Part shown: piece after piece, positions 26,530 through 34,503 of the stretch | Layout: the number at the start of each line of letters is the position of its first letter | Numbering within the stretch: the first letter of the stretch is position 1 | Notes under the pieces: generated by a model | Told to the model about the DNA's origin: nothing | Database searches by the model: none | The model's input: only the letters and a program-made list of their open reading frames with translations | Translations under genes and position numbers: made by a program | Origin: Nitrospirales bacterium LBB_01 | GTDB taxonomy: Bacteria > Nitrospirota > Thermodesulfovibrionia > Thermodesulfovibrionales > Magnetobacteriaceae | Assembly: GCA_004376055.2 (NCBI GenBank) | Contig: CP049016.1 | Span: 868,001 to 932,000, forward strand | DNA length: 64,000 nt | Direction of reading: 5' to 3'

Positions 26530-27494
26530 CAGTTCTTCTTTGACAAGTCTATTTTTATAGTGTCATTGCTTTTAAAGTTGTCAGTAATGATAAGATTCAT
26601 TTTGGAGGCAACGATTTTATTTATAGTTACGGTGGCGTATTGCGATTGGTTTATAAGGTTATCAGGATGAGAGCCTCCGCTTATCATTAAATCTGCCAAC
26701 TTTCCGCTCTGGGCGCCAATGTCGCCAGGCTTTGCCATAATAGACAGACATGCCCCCATCTCCAGATGTTTATCTGTAAAGGAAAACACCGGCACCTTGT
26801 ATTTGATTGAATAAAGCATGATGTGCTCGATAATTGCAGGCGTTGCCATCAGCACATCCGGAATAAGCCATAGGGCGTCAATATTTCCATCCATATTGTC
26901 AACTGCAGTTACCAGGTCATTACTGTCATGGAATTTACCCTCCATTATTGTTATTCCTAACGAGGCGGCTTTGTTTAGGATATGGTTTATCGCAGGCCCT
27001 ATGAAATTGCCTGTGTGATATACAATACCAAGCCGCTTGACAGACGTAAATATAGAGGCGATGGCATCTAACTGTTTATCATAAGGTATATCCATAGTTA
27101 TGCCGATAAAGTTTTTCTTGTCGTTTACCAGAGGTTTAGGGTCATGCACCATTGTATAGATTACGGGCAGGTCGTTGACACCGCTAAGGAATTGCAGAGC
27201 CTTTGAACCTATGGCAAAAACAAGCCTCGGTTTGGAGTTATATATCTCATTAAGTGTAGTGTCTCCGCTGTCTAATGGGATAATCTTTTTGACTTTACAA
27301 TTACAGGTACGCTCAAAACCGGCAATGACATCCTCGTATATTTTATAGGCGCTGCTTTCTACTATAACGACGTCAAACCTGTCTGCACACCACCCGGTGT
27401 CTGTAGTTAGAAGCATGAATAACATGACAGGGAACGCAATTGCCATAAATGCCGTGGTATATATGTAACCACTTTTTCTGGTTGCGATTTGCAT
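26529..27494 (-). CDS. Periplasmic ABC-type substrate-binding protein (ABC_sub_bind family)
   Basis: This 321-residue exported protein has a signal peptide (about residues 12-36, ending near WCA-DRF). The body follows the pattern of the family formerly called DUF534 or ABC_sub_bind: VFAIGSKALQFL, PVIYTMVHDPKPL, IGITMDIPYDKQL, RLGIVYHTGN, LWLIPDVLMATP and PVFSFTDKHLEMGACLS. No permease or ATPase gene is adjacent. Instead it is translationally coupled to a sensor kinase, so it is more likely a ligand-binding input for signalling than a transporter part. The ligand is unknown. Confidence 0.85.
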   Translation of the reverse strand: MQIATRKSGYIYTTAFMAIAFPVMLFMLLTTDTGWCADRFDVVIVESSAYKIYEDVIAGFERTCNCKVKKIIPLDSGDTTLNEIYNSKPRLVFAIGSKALQFLSGVNDLPVIYTMVHDPKPLVNDKKNFIGITMDIPYDKQLDAIASIFTSVKRLGIVYHTGNFIGPAINHILNKAASLGITIMEGKFHDSNDLVTAVDNMDGNIDALWLIPDVLMATPAIIEHIMLYSIKYKVPVFSFTDKHLEMGACLSIMAKPGDIGAQSGKLADLMISGGSHPDNLINQSQYATVTINKIVASKMNLIITDNFKSNDTIKIDLSKKN

Positions 27495-27540
27495 CTTTAT
27501 AACTTAAGAGTAAAGCCTCACTTCAGCTTTTAAATAGGCG

Positions 27541-28290
27541 TTAATCAGCCGCTGTTACAAGCGTATCGTATCCGACCTCGGCAAGGCCCTTAGCGTACTC
27601 TATGGCTTTGGTCTTATCATTATACTTACCGACACGCACTCTGTAAAAGGTCTTACCGTTAGCTGAAATCTGTTTTATATAAACCCCCTTGTACTCAAAC
27701 TCAAGAGAACTCTTAAGCCTAAGAGCGTTTTGCTGTTCCGCAAAGGCGCCAATCTGAATCGTATATCCTGATGAGGATAAGGCAGCGGAGGCAACAGCGT
27801 CTGAGACCTTTATGTATTTAACATATTTCATATCTCTGCCAAGATAATCAACCTCAACAGTCAGAGTGCCTGGGCCGTAAACTCCAATATCTTTAGCTGC
27901 GCTATAAGACAAATCCAAATCGCGTCCTGCAATAAAAGGCCCCCTGTCGTTAACCACTACCTTTGCCGATGCCCCGCTGTTTGGATTTGTGACCCGTAGG
28001 ATTGTGCCAAATGGCAGTGTCTTATGTGCTGCCGTCATGGCGTTCATGTCATAAATTTCACCAGATGCCGTTGGTTTACCGTGAAAATCAGGGCCATACC
28101 ACGATGCCACCATAACAGAGCCCTCTTTAATCGGAATATCCTCACGGGGAGGTTTCTCAGGGATATAGACATTTCTCTGATAGTTTACAGAGGTAGTTCT
28201 TTTGGACGGAGCCGTAGAACAGCCAACAAGTAAAAATGCCGCCGCTGTAAATATTACCCACAGAGCTTGCCAGCTGTATTTACCTACTAT
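27541..28290 (-). CDS. rlpA: RlpA-like septal ring lipoprotein with SPOR domain
   Basis: RlpA is an outer-membrane lipoprotein lytic transglycosylase of the septum. The double-psi beta-barrel is clear ([27 protein letters not shown] with its catalytic-type Asp). A C-terminal SPOR repeat follows ([32 protein letters not shown]). The first ATG in frame is at 28113, but the frame stays open upstream and encodes a lipoprotein signal with lipobox LVGC near 28180. No ATG, GTG or TTG lies in frame between the lipobox and the upstream stop. An ATA at 28288-28290, overlapping the hslU stop, or a CTG would have to serve. The start is therefore uncertain. Confidence 0.85.
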   Translation of the reverse strand: MVGKYSWQALWVIFTAAAFLLVGCSTAPSKRTTSVNYQRNVYIPEKPPREDIPIKEGSVMVASWYGPDFHGKPTASGEIYDMNAMTAAHKTLPFGTILRVTNPNSGASAKVVVNDRGPFIAGRDLDLSYSAAKDIGVYGPGTLTVEVDYLGRDMKYVKYIKVSDAVASAALSSSGYTIQIGAFAEQQNALRLKSSLEFEYKGVYIKQISANGKTFYRVRVGKYNDKTKAIEYAKGLAEVGYDTLVTAAD

Positions 28291-29627
28291 AGTATGTATC
28301 TGCTTAAATCCTCATTTTTGACTATATCTGCCAGTTTGTCAGCGACATACTTTCTGTCCACCACGAGACTGCCGTCGGTTGTATCAGGGGCGTCAAAGGA
28401 AACGTCTTCAAGTAGTTTCTCAAGCACTGTTTGCAACCGTCTTGCGCCTATGTTTTCTGTTCTTTCATTGACCTGTGTTGCAATTTCCGCTATCTCATCA
28501 ATGGACTCTTCAATGAATTCAAGTTTATAGTTTTCGGTAGCAAGGAGAGCCACGTACTGCTTTATGAGAGCGTTACTTGGCTCGGTAAGAATCCTGATAA
28601 ATTCTACTTTACCAAGCGCTTCAAGCTCAACTCTGATAGGAAAGCGCCCTTGAAGCTCAGGAATCAAATCCGAGGGCTTTGACACGTGAAATGCGCCAGC
28701 CGCTATGAAAAGCACATGGTCAGTCTTAACAGGGCCGTGTTTGGTTGTTACCGTTGTCCCCTCAACAATTGGCAAGAGGTCTCTTTGCACGCCCTCGCGT
28801 GAGACGTCAGGGCCGTGAGACGAACCCCGTGAGGCAATCTTATCCACCTCGTCTATGAAGACCATTCCTGTCTGCTCGGTTCTGGTAATGGCCTCTTTGG
28901 TTACCGCCTCCATGTCTATCAGCTTATTAGCCTCATCTTTGATAATTAGAGTGAGAGCGTCGGGAACTCTCATTTTTTTCTTTTTAGCCTTCTCAGGCAG
29001 GAAACTGCCAAGCATTTCCTTTAAGTTTATTTCAAGGTCTTCAAGCCCAATATTTGATATAACGCCAAAGGGCATCACTCTTTCCTTTACGTCAATTTCA
29101 ACGTATTTTGAATCAAGCTTGCCGCCTCTGAGTTTATCCCTGAATTTCTCTCTTGTCTCGGACTGTTTTTGTTTGTCCTCAAGAGACGGGCTTAACCCCT
29201 TCATACCCTTATATGGCGGCAATAAAATATCCAGCATACGCTCCTCGGCAAGAGAGCGGGCACGTTCCTGGATTTTAGTAAAATGCTCATCCTTAACCAT
29301 ATTAACGCCGATTTCAGTTAAATCTCTTATCATAGATTCAACATCACGTCCTACATATCCGACCTCGGTAAACTTGGAAGCCTCCACTTTTATAAAAGGA
29401 GCGGCGGCAAGTTTGGCAAGCCGTCGGGCTATTTCGGTTTTACCAACACCGGTGGGGCCAATCATGATGATATTTTTAGGGAGCACCTCATCTCGCAGCT
29501 CATGTGTCAGTTGCTGACGTCTCCATCGGTTTCTAAGAGCTATAGCAACGGCGCGCTTTGCAGCGTTTTGGCCTATTATATACTTATCAAGTTCCTCTAC
29601 GATTTTTCTGGGAGTGAGATTATCCAT
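28287..29627 (-). CDS. hslU: ATP-dependent protease ATPase subunit HslU (ClpY)
   Basis: HslU is the AAA+ unfoldase of the HslUV protease. The 446 residues contain [17 protein letters not shown], Walker [16 protein letters not shown] (near 55), the pore loop in [11 protein letters not shown], the I-domain (about 105-240), Walker [12 protein letters not shown] (near 257), sensor motifs and the C-terminal [12 protein letters not shown] with the terminal YIL docking residues. It overlaps hslV by 8 bp. The rlpA-like frame begins at its stop. Confidence 0.97.
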   Translation of the reverse strand: MDNLTPRKIVEELDKYIIGQNAAKRAVAIALRNRWRRQQLTHELRDEVLPKNIIMIGPTGVGKTEIARRLAKLAAAPFIKVEASKFTEVGYVGRDVESMIRDLTEIGVNMVKDEHFTKIQERARSLAEERMLDILLPPYKGMKGLSPSLEDKQKQSETREKFRDKLRGGKLDSKYVEIDVKERVMPFGVISNIGLEDLEINLKEMLGSFLPEKAKKKKMRVPDALTLIIKDEANKLIDMEAVTKEAITRTEQTGMVFIDEVDKIASRGSSHGPDVSREGVQRDLLPIVEGTTVTTKHGPVKTDHVLFIAAGAFHVSKPSDLIPELQGRFPIRVELEALGKVEFIRILTEPSNALIKQYVALLATENYKLEFIEESIDEIAEIATQVNERTENIGARRLQTVLEKLLEDVSFDAPDTTDGSLVVDRKYVADKLADIVKNEDLSRYIL

Positions 29628-30153
29628 TTAGCTCCTCTGTTGTGATATTTTTATTGGTATATATGCAAATCTCGGCGGCTATTTCCATAGACTTGTTAGC
29701 AATCTCAGCAGCACTCAGTGAGGTGTTATCAAAGAGCGCTCTTGCTGCCGCAAAGGCATAGGTGCCCCCTGAGCCAATTGCCGCTATCCCGTGCTCAGGT
29801 TCAATGACATCCCCTGTGCCGGATATAATCAAAGTCGTGTCCTTATCTGAAATGAGAAGCAGAGCCTCAAGCCGCCTTAAAATCTTATCCATGCGCCAGT
29901 CCTTAGCAAGCTCAACGGCAGCGCGGGTCAGATTGCCGCGATACGTTTCAAGTTTCCCCTCAAATTTTTCAAACAGCGTAAAAGCATCCGCAGTGGCGCC
30001 TGCAAATCCAGCCAGCACTTTATCATTGTACATTCGTCGTAATTTCTTTGCATTATGTTTCAGCACGGTTGAGCCAAATGTCACCTGACCGTCCCCTGAG
30101 ATTGCTACCTTGCCGTCCCTTCTTACACATATTATCGTTGTCCCCTCAAACAT
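29620..30153 (-). CDS. hslV: ATP-dependent protease peptidase subunit HslV (ClpQ)
   Basis: This is an N-terminal nucleophile threonine peptidase of the proteasome fold, 177 residues long. After the short MFEG propeptide comes [21 protein letters not shown], with Thr5 the expected active-site residue. [10 protein letters not shown]-type and [15 protein letters not shown] motifs follow, then the [15 protein letters not shown] region. It is the first gene of the hslV-hslU-rlpA run. A plausible but weak promoter (TTGTAC-17-TATTTT on the minus strand) lies upstream near 30220. Confidence 0.97.
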   Translation of the reverse strand: MFEGTTIICVRRDGKVAISGDGQVTFGSTVLKHNAKKLRRMYNDKVLAGFAGATADAFTLFEKFEGKLETYRGNLTRAAVELAKDWRMDKILRRLEALLLISDKDTTLIISGTGDVIEPEHGIAAIGSGGTYAFAAARALFDNTSLSAAEIANKSMEIAAEICIYTNKNITTEELNG

Positions 30154-30387
30154 CTAACCGCCTTCCAATCATTTTTTGCCGCTAACGTTTGTGTTTCGGC
30201 ATCAACTCGTATGATAACAAAATATTTAAGAAAAAATCTGTGTACAAATAATCAAAATTATAAATAACTGAGATGCTTCCTCTGGCAGCCGCTATGGATG
30301 CGGCGTTACTGATAAAATAGTAATATGTTCATTTCCTGGGCCGTAGTGCCAAAAAATACGTGGGAAAAAACTTATACAAAACCCACC

Positions 30388-30546
30388 CTACAACTCGTCA
30401 ATATCTATCTTCTGAACTCTGCCAGCTTTAGAATCTTCTATTCCAGCGAGGACGCTTTCAAGCGCCTCTTTATTCTCATATAGCCATTGTTCTGATAACG
30501 GTATGTCCACTTCACTATCGTTATGTAATGTGTTTGCCGTCTTCAT
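30388..30546 (-). CDS. Short antitoxin-like protein, apparently without a toxin
   Basis: This 52-residue frame starts at ATG 30546. The pattern of an N-terminal basic/polar segment, PLSEQWLYENKEALESVLAG and an acidic tail ending IDIDEL resembles the small antitoxins that accompany RelE/ParE-type toxins. No toxin frame follows on the minus strand before hslV, and none precedes it. Residual matter in 30180-30385 has no open frame. It may be an orphan antitoxin or the remains of a module. Confidence 0.5.
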   Translation of the reverse strand: MKTANTLHNDSEVDIPLSEQWLYENKEALESVLAGIEDSKAGRVQKIDIDEL

Positions 30547-30653
30547 AATTGATTGTAAGTCTTTTTATACGTCTAAGTTAATAATACACTAAATGCTTAT
30601 ATACTTAACTCAGGTACATAGCTTTATGTCAGCCAAAGATACATTAAAAAAGA

Positions 30654-30800
30654 CTGGATTCCCGCTCGGAGGCGGGAATGACAGAGGAGGTGGTTTTCTT
30701 TTTCTTGTCATTCCTTTTTTTTCTTGTCATTCCTGCGAAGGCAGGAATCCAGTTTTTTCTTTGCGGAGCTAAGGGCATAGGCAATAATACATTTTTATGT
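30654..30800. repeat. Type A miniature repeat upstream of the ECF transporter end
   Basis: Facing palindromes GGATTCCCGCTCGGAGGCGG and ATTCCTGCGAAGGCAGGAAT occupy 30654-30752. The right flank continues with TTTGCGGAGCTAAGGGCATA, which matches the end of the copy at 37.9 kb base for base over this stretch. The rest of 30547-30828 holds no gene. Confidence 0.75.
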
Positions 30801-30828
30801 AGATTTTCTCTAAAGATATCATGCGCAC

Positions 30829-31563
30829 TTACCGCCCCTGCAGAGTCAAAGGTAACTCAAGATTGTTTTCTTCAAGCAGCTTTGAATCGGCAAGAAGCTC
30901 CATTGCCGGCTTATCTGCCGCTATTTTCCCCTCTTTAATTATGATGCAACGCTGACAGGTATCCAGAATAAGATCAAGATCATGAGAGGCTATGATTTTA
31001 GTGTGATAGAAATTTCTAAGTAGATTAATTAAAAATCTCCGTGATTTAGGGTCAAGATTAGACGCAGGCTCATCCATAACCAGAATATCTGGAGACATTG
31101 CAAGCACTGTTGCTATGGCTACTCTGCTCTTTTGCCCGCTTGAGATGTGATGAGGCGCACGGTCTTTTAACTCAAGGCATCCTACCTGAGACAGTGCCTC
31201 AGTAGTCACGTCTCTTACCTTATCTTTGCTAAACCCTAAGTTAAGAGGGCCAAAAGCCACATCCTCAAACACGGTTGACATAAATAGTTGATCATCCGGA
31301 TTTTGAAACACCACACCTACCTTTTTTCTTATGTCTTGTTTATTTTTTGAGTTTATCTCTACATCGCCAATTGTAATGGAGCCTTTTGAGGGGGTCAGTG
31401 TTCCGTTAATGTGCATAAGAAGCGTTGATTTCCCGGCCCCATTTGCTCCCACTATTCCCACCGATTCCCCATGCAGCACTCTAAAGGATACTCCGTCAAG
31501 CGCTAAAGTGCCGTCAGGATAGCTATAGTAAACATCTCTGAACTCTACGAGATGATGGCTCAT
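30829..31563 (-). CDS. cbiO: Cobalt/nickel ECF transporter ATP-binding subunit
   Basis: The product is a 244-residue ABC ATPase with Walker A GANGAGKSTLLMHING (near 37), Q-loop VVFQNPDDQLF, Walker B ILVMDEPAS and a His switch SHDLDLIL. The signature loop reads ISSGQKSRVAIA instead of LSGGQ, as in many CbiO/NikO proteins. It completes a cbiM-cbiQ-cbiO set on the minus strand. Its start overlaps the end of cbiQ by 4 bp, indicating coupled translation. Confidence 0.94.
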   Translation of the reverse strand: MSHHLVEFRDVYYSYPDGTLALDGVSFRVLHGESVGIVGANGAGKSTLLMHINGTLTPSKGSITIGDVEINSKNKQDIRKKVGVVFQNPDDQLFMSTVFEDVAFGPLNLGFSKDKVRDVTTEALSQVGCLELKDRAPHHISSGQKSRVAIATVLAMSPDILVMDEPASNLDPKSRRFLINLLRNFYHTKIIASHDLDLILDTCQRCIIIKEGKIAADKPAMELLADSKLLEENNLELPLTLQGR

Positions 31564-32372
31564 TTGAGTCCACGCATTAAGGCTCTGCCTGAAAGCTCTG
31601 TCACATCATACACTCTGAAAAACACTAATAAAACTGTGGTAATGGCTATATACAACAAATCTGTACGCTTAAGCGATATGTCCTTAATTGAATGTACAGT
31701 GCCGGCAAAACCCCTTGACAGCATCGCCCTGTAAATCCTCTCAGCCCGTTCACAGGTTTTTATAAAAAGCAGCCCTGCAAAGCCTATAAAATCCTTCACA
31801 CTCATGTTGACCTCACCAAAAGCTCTCAGTCCGCGTGCTCTTAGCATTTTCATTGTCTCCTCTGCTAAAACAAAAATGTAGCGGTAGAGAAACATTAGTT
31901 GAGCGGTAAAAATGTCCGGCACTCCAAGACGCTTTAACCCTGCACAAACTTGAGACAGTGGAGTTGTCGCTATGAATATCACGGCAAAGCTAAAAGTTAG
32001 CTCAAATTTAATGTAAATTGAGAGCAGTGAAATCCATCCGCCCGATATGCTTATATTCATAAAGGAGGCAACAGGTTTCGTATCTATAAGAGGGTTGAAG
32101 ATTCCGATTAAAAGTGGAAAAATACTAAAGTAGAGGAGTTTTTTTAAAATATACTTTAAGGGCACTTCTCCCAAACTGGAGCATACCATAGGAAACAAAA
32201 AAAACGGCATCAGTCCTGTAAGCTCATATTTTGAGTACGAGACCACCAAAACGGTAAATGCCGCTGTGGTTATAATTTTTACTCTTGGGTCAAGACTTTG
32301 CATAAAGCTGTCTTTGTATGCTAATTTATCAATAAACCCAAGATTAAAATACTCTTTTTCAAAAGATATCAA
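31560..32372 (-). CDS. cbiQ: Cobalt/nickel ECF transporter transmembrane (T) subunit
   Basis: This 270-residue integral membrane protein has five to six hydrophobic segments. The cytoplasmic coupling motif is MLRARGLRAF, and the second Ala-Arg-Gly-type motif is MLSRGFAGTV; these are the two short helices that contact CbiO in ECF transporters. The N-terminal SLDPRVKIITTAAFTVLVVS is typical of CbiQ. A type A repeat separates it from cbiM by about 190 bp. Confidence 0.93.
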   Translation of the reverse strand: MISFEKEYFNLGFIDKLAYKDSFMQSLDPRVKIITTAAFTVLVVSYSKYELTGLMPFFLFPMVCSSLGEVPLKYILKKLLYFSIFPLLIGIFNPLIDTKPVASFMNISISGGWISLLSIYIKFELTFSFAVIFIATTPLSQVCAGLKRLGVPDIFTAQLMFLYRYIFVLAEETMKMLRARGLRAFGEVNMSVKDFIGFAGLLFIKTCERAERIYRAMLSRGFAGTVHSIKDISLKRTDLLYIAITTVLLVFFRVYDVTELSGRALMRGLK

Positions 32373-32418
32373 TTTAGTTTTCTAAATTGTCTTTATAGTT
32401 AAGTACGTTAATAAGGAA

Positions 32419-32505
32419 CTGGATTCCTGCTTTCGCAGGAATGACAGAAAGAGAAAAGTATCTCCACCTTTGTCATTCCCGCCTACGAGCGGGAATCCAG
32501 TCTTT
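32419..32505. repeat. Type A miniature repeat between cbiM and cbiQ
   Basis: GGATTCCTGCTTTCGCAGGA and ATTCCCGCCTACGAGCGGGA face each other across about 40 bp. The left flank reads AAGTACGTTAATAAGGA. The element lies inside what is otherwise a single transporter operon, so it is probably transcribed as a hairpin within the mRNA. Confidence 0.75.
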
Positions 32506-32566
32506 TTCTGTATGTTTTTAGCTGACAGGCAACCGTCAGCTAAAGTTAACTTCATAAGCATATTCT

Positions 32567-33484
32567 CTAATGCCTTTTCCTTACTGCACCGATTCCAAAA
32601 CTAATTGCTAATCCCACGCCTAAAACCATGACAGAGCCGAGTACTCCGGCTACAGACTTATTTGTGTCACCGATGAGGCCTCCAACATTCTTAATGGTCT
32701 CAGCTTTCCTTGTAACCTTACTGATACTCCACTCTAGCCCGTCAGGATTTTCTGAGGCAAACCACGAAATCACGCCGCCAATTATAAAGGCAGTCAAAAG
32801 GAATGTTATTGCGATTTTTTTGAACGAATGACTATTGGCGCCGTAATGAGTAATATTAAGCAGCTCCGGGCGCTCTTTCCTAACATAACTAATGATTCCT
32901 GCCGTAACAACTCCCTCAACTATCCCTATAATAAGGTGTATGGGCTGCATGAAAAGAGCAAACATGGTAAGTGGCAGCTCGGAGCGTCCGGAAAGGTATG
33001 TTTGAAGGACTACAGAGAAAGCTCCAAACTGTAATCCTATCACGGAAGCGGCAACGGCGGCAAAAAACAATCGCTTTGACGAGTTGTTATTATTTGTTAT
33101 CAGTTTATAAATTGGATACGATATAAAGCATGAATAAACGCCCATGTTCCAAATATTAGCGCCAAGCGCCAAAATCCCACCATCGGCAAAAAACAGTGCC
33201 TGAACAAGAAGCACTGAGGCAATTGCAATCACTCCGGCATATGGACCTAATAAAATAGAAAGTAAAAGCCCTCCCACAAAGTGTCCGCTTGAGCCGGTAA
33301 ACGGGATAGAGAAATTAATCATCTGCATGGCAAACACAAAAGCACCGAGAACGCCCATTAATGGGACTAACTTATCCTCTGTATTTGTTTTTAGCTTATA
33401 AGAGCTGTAAGCTATCACTCCTGCAGTAGCGGCACAGAAAGAAACACCAACCTCCGGCGACAACAGCGCATCAGACATGTGCAT
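32567..33484 (-). CDS. cbiM: Cobalt/nickel ECF transporter substrate-specificity subunit, CbiM with fused CbiN/PDGLE part
   Basis: CbiM/NikM binds the metal through its own N-terminus, normally Met-His followed closely by Asp. A start at ATG 33484 gives MHMSDALLSP, exactly that arrangement, with AGGAGGTT upstream. The longer frame from 33502 would bury the Met-His and begin inside the ribosome binding site, so it is unlikely. Membrane segments and a conserved GSSGHFVGGLLLSILLGPYA region follow. The C-terminal part has a membrane helix and ENPDGLEWS, the PDGLE motif of CbiN/NikN. Cobalt against nickel cannot be settled from sequence alone. Confidence 0.93.
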   Translation of the reverse strand: MHMSDALLSPEVGVSFCAATAGVIAYSSYKLKTNTEDKLVPLMGVLGAFVFAMQMINFSIPFTGSSGHFVGGLLLSILLGPYAGVIAIASVLLVQALFFADGGILALGANIWNMGVYSCFISYPIYKLITNNNNSSKRLFFAAVAASVIGLQFGAFSVVLQTYLSGRSELPLTMFALFMQPIHLIIGIVEGVVTAGIISYVRKERPELLNITHYGANSHSFKKIAITFLLTAFIIGGVISWFASENPDGLEWSISKVTRKAETIKNVGGLIGDTNKSVAGVLGSVMVLGVGLAISFGIGAVRKRH

Positions 33485-33513
33485 ATCAAATAACCTCCTC
33501 ATCAGTTAAAATC

Positions 33514-33570
33514 AAAAAAGCCATGACGGCATAAGAGTGTCATCCAACCCACTCCTAAGCCTTCATGGCT
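33514..33570 (-). terminator. Terminator-like hairpin in the cbiM leader (possible attenuator)
   Basis: On the minus strand a 52-nt hairpin has an outer stem AGCCATGA/TCATGGCT, then GGC/GCC and GAGTG/CACTC around a GGTTGGATGA loop. It is followed by TTTTTT at 33519-33514. It lies between the promoter (33589-33617) and the cbiM ribosome binding site. Only about 11 nt separate the predicted transcript start from the stem, too little for a separate aptamer. Confidence 0.65.
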
Positions 33571-33588
33571 TATCTGTGACTATTTCTC

Positions 33589-33617
33589 AATGTAGCATAT
33601 CACAAATTAATTGTCAA
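33589..33617 (-). promoter_or_regulatory. Sigma-70-type promoter of the cbiMQO operon
   Basis: TTGACA (33617-33612) and TACATT (33594-33589) are separated by 17 bp on the minus strand. Transcription should start near 33581, about 97 nt before the cbiM ATG. A terminator-like hairpin lies within the leader. Confidence 0.75.
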
Positions 33618-33656
33618 GAGATTTTTTACATTTGTAGTTAAGTCACTAATAAAACA

Positions 33657-33845
33657 CTGGATTCCTGCTTTCGCAGGAATGACAAGAAAAAAGGAATGAC
33701 ACTCATCTAAATGACACTCATCTAAATGACACTCATCTAAAGGGGATTCCTCTATGACGTACTCCCTTTGTCAACCTGTCTCTCATTTTTGTCATTTCTG
33801 TGCCCCTTCCTTGTCATTCCCGCCTACGAGCGGGAATCCAGTCCT
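33657..33845. repeat. Type A miniature repeat with an internal 15-bp tandem triplication
   Basis: The outer palindromes are GGATTCCTGCTTTCGCAGGA and ATTCCCGCCTACGAGCGGGA. Between them, 33695-33739 carries three exact head-to-tail copies of AATGACACTCATCTA. No gene is seen between 33618 and the tRNA. Confidence 0.8.
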
Positions 33846-33961
33846 TTTTTCCCATACTTATATTATCTTTTGGGATACTATTTGGATATTGCTTGGTATT
33901 AGATTTATTTTACGTTTTATTGACAACAAATGCCGCAAACATGTAGGATACGGTTAGCAAT

Positions 33962-34035
33962 CGGGGCGTAGCGCAGTTTGGTAGCGTACACGGTTCGGGA
34001 CCGTGTGGTCGCTGGTTCGAATCCAGTCGCCCCGA
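33962..34035 (+). tRNA. tRNA-Pro (CGG)
   Basis: The acceptor arms CGGGGCG and CGCCCCG pair perfectly. The anticodon stem CACGG/CCGTG holds the loop TTCGGGA, giving anticodon CGG (Pro). The T arm reads CTGGTTCGAATCCAG. The CCA end is not encoded. The tRNA stands alone between minus-strand genes. Confidence 0.95.
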
Positions 34036-34503
34036 TTATTCTGCTTCAGAGCGCATCTCACATCATGATGGACAAGACAACAGCTTCAAGCCTGTAGCTA
34101 TAGGATTTTAGAAAGGTATTTGTGCAGGTAATTCTTAGTTAATCAACATGCCAGTTCGCTGGCATAGTAACCGCACCAAAAACAATCGGAGACCTTCTTT
34201 TTTTGGCTGTCAAGACAACAATCCAATGACATAAAACAGCCTTTGGTTTGGCACCAAACCTCACTATTGCTTACATCGTCGTACATATTCCCTCACTGTA
34301 GTATAACATTCTGGATACATCTTTCTCAATATCCCCTCAAATTATGCAAATTATAATTAGCAAAACATATGCCATATCTAATTATAGAACAAAACTACCA
34401 GAAAAGTACAGTTTCAAACTCATGAATTTATGAATTAATCAATAATAACACACCTTGTTGTAAAATTGACACATAAATCTTGTGATTTAGTGCCGGCAGC
34501 AGC
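34036..34503. other. Intergenic region without a recognisable gene
   Basis: This AT-rich spacer lies between tRNA-Pro and the serine hydrolase gene. The only notable structure is a perfect 7-bp stem with a TTCG loop (ATGCCAG-TTCG-CTGGCAT, 34149-34166) that lacks a T-run. No open frame, promoter or repeat was found with confidence. Confidence 0.5.

Noticed and set aside
28855-29517. 220-codon plus-strand frame antisense to hslU
   Set aside because: It is a shadow of hslU; the Ser/Ile-rich composition is typical of the complement of a conserved gene.
32567-33502. Longer start of cbiM at 33502
   Set aside because: It begins inside the ribosome binding site and would bury the metal-binding Met-His N-terminus.
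33962-34035. tRNA-Pro as an insertion site for a mobile element
   Set aside because: No duplicated tRNA 3' end and no integrase were found on either side.
34149-34166. TTCG-loop hairpin as a terminator
   Set aside because: The stem is perfect but there is no T-run on either side and no gene ending nearby on the plus strand apart from the tRNA.
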